10,271 nucleotides of DNA from DATBFX01 sp036558305 (lineage in GTDB: Bacteria; Chloroflexota; Chloroflexia; Thermomicrobiales; UBA6265). Below the pieces are notes generated by a model. It did not search any database, was not told the origin of the DNA, and saw nothing but the letters and a program-made list of their open reading frames with translations. The stretch covers positions 1-10,271 of the forward strand of contig DATBFX010000467.1 in the NCBI GenBank assembly GCA_036558305.1, written 5' to 3'. The translations under genes and the position numbers were made by a program. Shown one piece after another: positions 5,690-10,271 of the stretch. The stretch's first letter is position 1; each line of letters begins with the position of its first letter.

Positions 5690-5718
5690 AGTATAGCGGG
5701 AGACGGACAGACGGACAG
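5690..5718 (-). promoter_or_regulatory. Possible promoter of the 81-aa gene
   Basis: On the minus strand TATACT (5695-5690) matches five of six bases of a sigma-70 -10 box. About 17 bases upstream is CTGTCC, a weak -35 (three of six) that falls inside the octamer repeat arm. A transcript would start near 5683. Confidence 0.4.
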
Positions 5719-5818
5719 ACGGACAGTAGACGCGAGTCGTTAGTCGTCCGCAGACTCAGTCCCCAGCACTCTCTCGACTGTCCGTCTGTCCGTCTGTCCG
5801 TCTGTCCGTCTGTCCGTC
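5702..5818. repeat. Inverted tandem octamers (GACGGACA x3 and TGTCCGTC x5)
   Basis: Three direct copies of GACGGACA occupy 5702-5725. Five copies of its reverse complement TGTCCGTC occupy 5779-5818. The arms can form a stem of at least 26 perfect pairs in several registers. The connecting segment has its own small stem (GAGTC 5734-5738 with GACTC 5753-5757). The last octamer reaches into the stop codon of the MOSC-like gene (5820-5818), and the left arm covers the -35 region of the possible promoter of the 81-aa gene. Confidence 0.9.
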
Positions 5819-6405
5819 TATCGTAGGAACACCCGGTCCCCGATCGCGATCCGTGCTGCCGGACCGCGGTAGCTGGCGTAGTAGCCGCGCATGCCGTCGT
5901 TGAGGAAGCGGACGGCGTCGGTGACGGTTTCGTCCGGGCGGGCACCGGCGGGGAAGCGGAGGGCGAAACGGCTGAATTCGACGCAGGGGGCGGCCGGGAA
6001 AACCTCGTCAAGATGGAGTTCGCGGCCGTCGGCGGTCGCGATGACGACACCCGACGCGAGATCGGACGCACTCAGCACGTCGTCGGCTTCGACGAGGATG
6101 TTCTCGCCGGCGATGCCGTCGGTCAGGTGGTCATCGAACCGTTCGCGCATCCTGCCGTAGTGGCTGGTGAACCCGATCGAGATCCCGTTCTCGCCGCCAC
6201 GGTTCTTCGAAGCCGGGTGGTCGCGGTGGTGGACGTCGGCGATCGGCCGGTCGTCGCTCGTCCATCCCTGGACGCCCCCATCGCTCACCTCCAACACCGG
6301 GACGCTCCGCAGACCGCGCGGGTCGTAGTGTCGCCAGCGCAGCTTGCCGACCTTTAGACTCGTCTCCTGCACCTGCAAGCGGACGATCGAACCGATCAAG
6401 CGCAT
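5818..6405 (-). CDS. MOSC-domain-like protein
   Basis: Seen: 195 residues from ATG 6405, starting MRLIGSIVRLQVQETSLKVG. Useful motifs are GENILVEADDVLSASDLASG (100-119), AAPCVEFSRFAL (138-149, with Cys141), LNDGMRGYYASY (168-179) and a closing RIAIGDRVFLR. Such GEN, PC and GDRV blocks are the core of MOSC domains, which occur at the end of molybdenum cofactor sulfurases and in stand-alone sulfur-carrier proteins that use the conserved Cys. The N-terminal 90 residues, including HHRDHPASK, are not typical and may be specific to this subgroup. Start: five bases separate it from the stop of the upstream 516-aa gene, and a purine-rich GGGGAGAGTGAG covers the junction; the frame continues upstream inside that gene but is not credible there. 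The two genes are almost certainly co-transcribed. The role of sulfur or metal transfer here is inferred. Confidence 0.75.
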   Translation of the reverse strand: MRLIGSIVRLQVQETSLKVGKLRWRHYDPRGLRSVPVLEVSDGGVQGWTSDDRPIADVHHRDHPASKNRGGENGISIGFTSHYGRMRERFDDHLTDGIAGENILVEADDVLSASDLASGVVIATADGRELHLDEVFPAAPCVEFSRFALRFPAGARPDETVTDAVRFLNDGMRGYYASYRGPAARIAIGDRVFLR

Positions 6406-6410
6406 CCCGC

Positions 6411-7961
6411 TCACTCTCCCCAATAAATCATCTCGGCCGCGGCTTCGACGCTGACCCGGATCAACTTCCGCACGAAACGATTTCGCACCAACCGGTCCGG
6501 CGACGTCTCCTCCAGCGAGGCGGCCACCGCCAGCGCCTGGTCGCGCTCGATCGTATCGCCGACGCGGTCGAGCAACCACGCCTGTCGCCGCAACCGGGAA
6601 CGGAGCGTGACGCACATCGCCGGCGTCATGAAGCGCTCGACGAGCGGCCGGATCTGCCGGTCGGAGAGGCGACCGCGGGAGGGCACCGGCGTCTGGATCA
6701 TCGCCGGGAACATCTCCTCGTACGGGATGACCCAGGCAGAGAACCAGATGTGCTCCAACAACTCGTCGCTGTCGTTGAGGAGATCGTCTCGTCCGGCGTA
6801 GGGAGCGTCGTCCAACTCCGGGAAGACAATTCCCTCGTCGACCGGCGCCGGTTCGGCGTCGTGGAGAAGCGGTTCCCAGATCTCGTAGGCCGGCGGGATC
6901 GCCTTCTTCACCGCCGCGTTGACCTCCGCCGCGCGCACCATCGCGCCCCGAACCGCCGCCGCATCCACCTCGATCAATTCCAGGTCCGTGAGCTGAAAAT
7001 CCTCCATCATCTCGTCGAGCATCTCGGCCGGAACGGTCTGCTTGGCGATCGTGTCCTTGATCCCGAACGCCTCATTGTGGAACACGTTCAGGAAGCAGTA
7101 GATCCCCTCCGCCAACTCGCGCACAACGAACGCGATCTGCCCGCCGTCGCCGTCGATCAGACTGAGGTAGGCGGCCGACACCGGCGGCAGCGGTTTGCCG
7201 AGATCGACCCCGTCCGCTCCCGCCGTGACGTCCCGCAGGCGGAGCCGGCCCAGCGCCTTCTCCGCCTCGGCTTTGACCGTTTTCGTCCGCGCCGTCGCCG
7301 CCAGCCGTGCGACCGGTCCGATCGTTCCCGGTTCCCGCCAGGCGACGAGTTGTGCCAGGACCTGCCGCTGCGTTGGCGCGTCCTTGACATGGAGGAGGGC
7401 GTGGAACAAGCGTAGCGCCGCACGCCCCGCCTCCGCCGCGATGCGGGTCGCCACCTCTCGCCGCCGCTCCGACGGCAGCGCGGTCAGGTAGCCGAGGACC
7501 TCCTCCAACACCTCGCCATCGGTCAGCGGCCCGGCGTCAGCCACCTGGACCGCGGCCGCGAGCGTGCCCGCGGGATCGGAAAGCGAATCCAGGAACTCCC
7601 GGCGCAACTTCGCCGCGCCGCGTTGCGGCCAACCGTAGCGGCGAGCTGCGGCAAACCGGGTCAGGTCCGGCGCGTCGCGGTTGTCGAAGATCTGTTGCAG
7701 GTAGGTGTACGCCTCCTCGCCGGCCACGACTTCCAGCATCGAGAACGCCATCGCCGGCGCCTTCGACGCGCCCGCGATCAACCGGCGGGTGATCGCCTCC
7801 GCCGGCAACGTACTCCCATCGCTCAGTTCCCACAGCCGCTGCGACACCGCTTCGATCTGAGCGCGATCGACGGCGAGGAGGGCGGCCTCGAACCGATCCA
7901 GAAGTTCGTCGACCTCGGCGGCGGTTGTCACTCGCCGGAGGGTTCGCACCTTTTTCGGCAT
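6411..7961 (-). CDS. Helical, possibly HEAT-like protein of unknown function (516 aa)
   Basis: I do not recognise a named family. Seen: ATG 7961 follows GGGAGGG by about five bases. The first 240 residues are Ala/Arg/Leu-rich with repeating helix-like stretches (for example AVSQRLWELSDGSTL, RFAARRYGWPQRGAAKLRR, APTQRQVLAQLVAWREPG), consistent with HEAT or ARM-type solenoid repeats. A central part (about 260-310) looks more beta-rich, with AAYLSLIDGDGGQIAFVVRE and LAEGIYCFLNVFHNEAFGIKD. The C-terminal third is helical again with acidic loops (ELDDAPYAGRDDLLNDSDEL) and MTPAMCVTLRSRLRRQAWLL. No signal peptide or membrane helix is evident. It begins 35 bases after the LLM oxidoreductase gene ends and ends five bases before the MOSC-like gene, so it belongs to that transcript. 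Scaffold or maturation roles are possible guesses only. Confidence 0.8.
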   Translation of the reverse strand: MPKKVRTLRRVTTAAEVDELLDRFEAALLAVDRAQIEAVSQRLWELSDGSTLPAEAITRRLIAGASKAPAMAFSMLEVVAGEEAYTYLQQIFDNRDAPDLTRFAAARRYGWPQRGAAKLRREFLDSLSDPAGTLAAAVQVADAGPLTDGEVLEEVLGYLTALPSERRREVATRIAAEAGRAALRLFHALLHVKDAPTQRQVLAQLVAWREPGTIGPVARLAATARTKTVKAEAEKALGRLRLRDVTAGADGVDLGKPLPPVSAAYLSLIDGDGGQIAFVVRELAEGIYCFLNVFHNEAFGIKDTIAKQTVPAEMLDEMMEDFQLTDLELIEVDAAAVRGAMVRAAEVNAAVKKAIPPAYEIWEPLLHDAEPAPVDEGIVFPELDDAPYAGRDDLLNDSDELLEHIWFSAWVIPYEEMFPAMIQTPVPSRGRLSDRQIRPLVERFMTPAMCVTLRSRLRRQAWLLDRVGDTIERDQALAVAASLEETSPDRLVRNRFVRKLIRVSVEAAAEMIYWGE

Positions 7962-7996
7962 CCCATCCCTCCCAGGTCGTCAGACGACGTCGATCC

Positions 7997-8830
7997 TCAC
8001 GACCACCGCCGCACGATCCCGGCCAACCGATCGAGCGCCGCCGTCGTCTCCCCCACGTCCCGCGACGGCAGATTGAACACGCAGCGCTCGATCCCGGCTT
8101 CAGCATACCGCGCCACTGCGGCCGCGTCGTCCGGCATGGCGTAGACGGAAACCGGCAGCGGACCGCGCCCGACCGCCGCGGCCAGCTCGTTCAACCCGGC
8201 GATCCGGTCGAGGAGCTCGGGGTGATCGTTCGGCAACCACCCGTCGCCGTAGGCCGCGACGCGCGCCAGCACACCCGGTCCCTCGCCGCCGATCAGGACC
8301 GGCGGATGCGGTCGCTGGACCGGATTCGGTTCCTGCCGGATCGGCCCGAAACGGACGAACGCGCCATCGAACGACGCCTCATCCTCCGTCCATATCCGCT
8401 TCACCGCCTGCACCTTTTCCCGCATCACCTCCCACCGTTGCCCCGGCTCCACGCCGTGATTCGCCATCTCCTCCCGGTTCCAACCCGCCCCCACCCCAAG
8501 GATGACCCGACCGCCGGCGAGCACGTCGAGCGTCGCCACCTGCTTCGCCAGCACGATCGGGTCGTGCTGCGGGATCAGACAAACGCCCGTCCCCACCCGC
8601 AACCGCTCCGTCGCGGCCGCCACGATCGCCAACCCGATGAACGGGTCGTACCCCTTCAGGGCCGCCTCCATCAACTCCTCGCCACCCGGATGTACCGACC
8701 GCCGCACCACCGGCACGTGCGTGTGCTCCGGCAAGAACAGCGACTCGAACCCGCGCTCCTCCACCGCCCGCGCAATCCAGCGCAGATCGACCCCCTCGAC
8801 CGTGGCCCGGACCTGAACGCCGAACTTCAC
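7997..8830 (-). CDS. LLM-class F420-dependent oxidoreductase
   Basis: Seen: 277 residues starting with GTG 8830, eight bases after AGGAG (8843-8839). Motifs in order are KFGVQVRATVEG (2-13), ARAVEERGFESLFLPEHTHV (19-38), RLRVGTGVCLIPQHDPIVLA, KQVATLDVLAGGRVILGVGA followed by GWNREEM, and HPPVLIGGEGPGVLARVAA. These are the standard blocks of the bacterial luciferase-like TIM-barrel family. The PEHTH block and the GVGAGWNREEM block match the F420-type subfamily of the TIGR03619 kind. Known: such enzymes transfer hydride with reduced F420 or a flavin; the substrate is not predictable. It is the first gene after the M20 deacylase, separated by a repeat hairpin next to its ribosome site, and the 516-aa gene follows closely. 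No F420 biosynthesis genes are visible, so F420 use is inferred from family type. Confidence 0.88.
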   Translation of the reverse strand: MKFGVQVRATVEGVDLRWIARAVEERGFESLFLPEHTHVPVVRRSVHPGGEELMEAALKGYDPFIGLAIVAAATERLRVGTGVCLIPQHDPIVLAKQVATLDVLAGGRVILGVGAGWNREEMANHGVEPGQRWEVMREKVQAVKRIWTEDEASFDGAFVRFGPIRQEPNPVQRPHPPVLIGGEGPGVLARVAAYGDGWLPNDHPELLDRIAGLNELAAAVGRGPLPVSVYAMPDDAAAVARYAEAGIERCVFNLPSRDVGETTAALDRLAGIVRRWS

Positions 8831-8842
8831 TCGCTACGCTCC

Positions 8843-8918
8843 TGAGGGCGGAGGGCGGAGGGCGGAGGGCGGATTGGACGACCTTCTCCCGCCTTCCGCC
8901 CCCCGCCTTCCGCCCTCA
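8843..8918. repeat. Inverted tandem heptamers (GGGCGGA type) between M20 and LLM genes
   Basis: Four direct copies of GGGCGGA occupy 8846-8873. The arm 8843-8873 pairs with 8888-8918 at 27 of 31 positions, leaving a 14-base loop. The inverted arm ends on the M20 stop codon (8918-8916), and the other arm touches the ribosome site of the LLM gene. In mRNA it would form a long GC-rich hairpin between the two genes. No U-tract follows, so a classic terminator is not indicated. Confidence 0.85.
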
Positions 8919-10172
8919 AGCTACGCCGCACCAATCGACCACGAACGCCGCGATGACCTTCGCGGCGGGGACCATCGAGGTGAGATCGAGCCATTCGTCG
9001 GCGGCATGGAGGTTGTCGCCGGCGGCGCCGTAACAGGTCGAGGGAATTCCCTGGAAGAGGTAATAGCGCATGTCGTTGACGGCGGTCGCGACGTGCGGCG
9101 GCAAGTCCTTGCCATTGGCGAGACGGTAGGCGTCACTCAGGGAGCGGATGAAGGGTTCGTCGGACGAGACGATCGCACCGTCGGTCTGGAAACCGTCGTA
9201 GGTGACGATCGGCGGGTGCTCGCGCAACCAGTCGTCGCCGTCGGCCGCGGCGCGCACGGCCTCTTCGATTTTGGCACGCATACCGCCGACGCCGACGCCG
9301 GGGAAGAAGCTGACCCGGCAATGCAGCTCGCAGGCACCTGCAACCGTACTCGGCCAGTCGCCGCCCTGGATCACGCCGATGTTGAGATTGATCGGGTGCT
9401 CGACACCCTCCCAGATCGGGTGAACCTCCAGGTTCATCCGGGCGTCGAGATCGCGCAAGGCGAGGATGACCGGCACCGCCTTGACGATCGCGTTCACCCC
9501 TCGCCAGGCATGCCCGGCGTGGACCGCTCTTCCTTCGACCTTGACCCGGAACCACATCACGCCGAGGTGCGCTTGCGTGTACGAATCGAAATGCGGTTCG
9601 GTCACCAGCGCCGCGTCCGCGCGGTCGCGCAGACTCGCCGCGAGGGCGCCGTTCCCGGTGCATTCCTCTTCGATCACGCTGTGGATCGTCAGATCCCCGG
9701 CCAGATCGATCCCGACGTCGTTCAGCAACCGCGGCAGGAAGAGATTCAGGGCGACGCCGCTCTTCATGTCGCAGGCGCCCCGCCCGTACATCCGGTCGCC
9801 GACGATCTCGGCCGCCCACGGATCGTGCGTCCAGGCCGAGACCGGTTCGGGGCTCACCACGTCGATGTGCCCGTTGACGATCAGCGATCGCCCACCGCCG
9901 CGACCGGCTCGTTTCCCGGTCACGTTCGGTCGCCCCGGAAACGGCACCCCGCTGTCGCCCGCGTTCGGTTGCTGCTTGATCGATTCGTCGAGATCCCAGG
10001 CTTCCGTCGCCAGCCCCGAACCGCGCAGGTGGTCGGCGACGTACGCCTGAACCTCCGCTTCCTTGCCGAGCACGCTCGGTCGCGTGACGAGTTCCGCGAC
10101 GATGCCGACGAGTTCATCGCGCCGCTCGTCGATCGCCCGCCAGAGCGCGTCGATTGCTTCTTGTTTGGTCAT
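8916..10172 (-). CDS. M20-family metallo-deacylase (ArgE/DapE-like)
   Basis: Seen: 418 residues from ATG 10172. Motifs are LIVNGHIDVVS (97-107, His102 and Asp104), MYGRGACDMKSGVAL (128-142, Asp135), HSVIEEECTGNGA (164-176, acidic residues 168-170), LVTEPHF (189-195, Glu192) and NLHAADEW (387-394, His389). These are the two-zinc ligands and the catalytic acidic residue of M20 peptidases. The dimerisation domain is marked by FRVKVEGRAVHAG (208-220). Family members of this length remove acyl groups from amino acids (acetylornithine, succinyl-diaminopimelate, formyl- or carbamoyl-amino acids). No arginine or lysine pathway genes are near, so I leave the substrate open. Only a purine-rich GGGTGGGGGC precedes the start, so the ribosome site is weak. 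A GC-rich double hairpin lies immediately upstream and a heptamer hairpin overlaps the stop. Confidence 0.92.
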   Translation of the reverse strand: MTKQEAIDALWRAIDERRDELVGIVAELVTRPSVLGKEAEVQAYVADHLRGSGLATEAWDLDESIKQQPNAGDSGVPFPGRPNVTGKRAGRGGGRSLIVNGHIDVVSPEPVSAWTHDPWAAEIVGDRMYGRGACDMKSGVALNLFLPRLLNDVGIDLAGDLTIHSVIEEECTGNGALAASLRDRADAALVTEPHFDSYTQAHLGVMWFRVKVEGRAVHAGHAWRGVNAIVKAVPVILALRDLDARMNLEVHPIWEGVEHPINLNIGVIQGGDWPSTVAGACELHCRVSFFPGVGVGGMRAKIEEAVRAAADGDDWLREHPPIVTYDGFQTDGAIVSSDEPFIRSLSDAYRLANGKDLPPHVATAVNDMRYYLFQGIPSTCYGAAGDNLHAADEWLDLTSMVPAAKVIAAFVVDWCGVA

Positions 10173-10191
10173 CCGCGGCCCCCACCCCCAA

Positions 10192-10265
10192 CCCCTCCCC
10201 CTACGCAGGGGGAGGGGAGATTCTCACGAGAACGTCCCCCCTCTCCCGCGCACCGGGAGAGGGGG
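10192..10265. repeat. Pair of GC-rich hairpins upstream of the M20 gene
   Basis: First hairpin: CCCCTCCCCCT (10192-10202), loop ACGC, AGGGGGAGGGG (10207-10217), an 11-bp perfect stem. Second hairpin: CCCCCTCTCCCG (10237-10248), 5-base loop, CGGGAGAGGGGG (10254-10265), a 12-bp perfect stem. Both have the form CCCYCYCCC...GGGRGRGGG, common as intergenic repeats in high-GC bacteria. They end 19 bases before the M20 start codon, in its leader or promoter region. Confidence 0.8.
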
Positions 10266-10271
10266 CAGGGG

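Noticed and set aside
5702..5818. CRISPR array
   Set aside because: The units are 8 bp, directly adjacent without spacers, and inverted between the two arms.
6406..6615. N-terminal extension of the MOSC-like protein
   Set aside because: It overlaps the 516-aa gene in another frame and has a low-complexity sequence; the start at 6405 fits the gene junction.
7925..8845. 306-codon plus-strand frame opposite the LLM gene
   Set aside because: His/Arg/Pro-rich antisense product, typical of the complementary strand of a high-GC gene.

Overview
The window is bacterial, mostly high-GC DNA. The housekeeping part holds an F420-type luciferase-like oxidoreductase, a PspA/IM30 protein, an ATP-grasp ligase, an M20 deacylase and a YggX-like protein, with short inverted-repeat elements in most gaps. 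This mix and codon use fit a high-GC Chloroflexota (Thermomicrobia-like) bacterium best. That placement is an inference from gene content, not from a marker gene.

Left part (1-1772), minus strand: the end of a polymorphic toxin locus. The toxin gene keeps only the last part of a Hint (intein-like) domain and an AHH-type nuclease tip. Its stop overlaps the start of the next gene by four bases (ATGA). That next gene (1168 down to 1, running off the window) is open for 389 codons. Its N-terminal half looks like an Imm11/DUF1629 immunity protein and it continues into a second domain. This stretch is clearly less GC-rich than the rest and looks horizontally acquired.

Mobile element (1773-2626): a complete 854-bp IS5-family insertion sequence with 17-bp terminal inverted repeats, flanking TA dinucleotides and a transposase split by a probable -1 programmed frameshift. 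It sits exactly where the toxin's Hint domain breaks off. The rest of the toxin is not on the far side, so the insertion was accompanied or followed by deletion or rearrangement.

Centre (2659-3129): a small YggX-like Fe(2+)-trafficking protein gene on the plus strand, then a 97-bp nested hairpin element that separates it from the convergent minus-strand genes.

Right part (3142-10172), all minus strand, in transcription order: M20 deacylase, F420-type LLM oxidoreductase, a 516-aa helical protein of unknown function, a MOSC-like protein, an 81-aa unknown protein, an ATP-grasp ligase with an L-amino-acid-ligase-like C-terminus, and PspA/IM30. The LLM, 516-aa and MOSC-like genes are closely spaced and probably one transcript. 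Inverted repeats built of short tandem units lie at 5702-5818 and 8843-8918, and further hairpins at 5263-5343 and 10192-10265. The most interesting part is the IS-truncated AHH toxin tip with its overlapping, apparently intact two-domain immunity gene.
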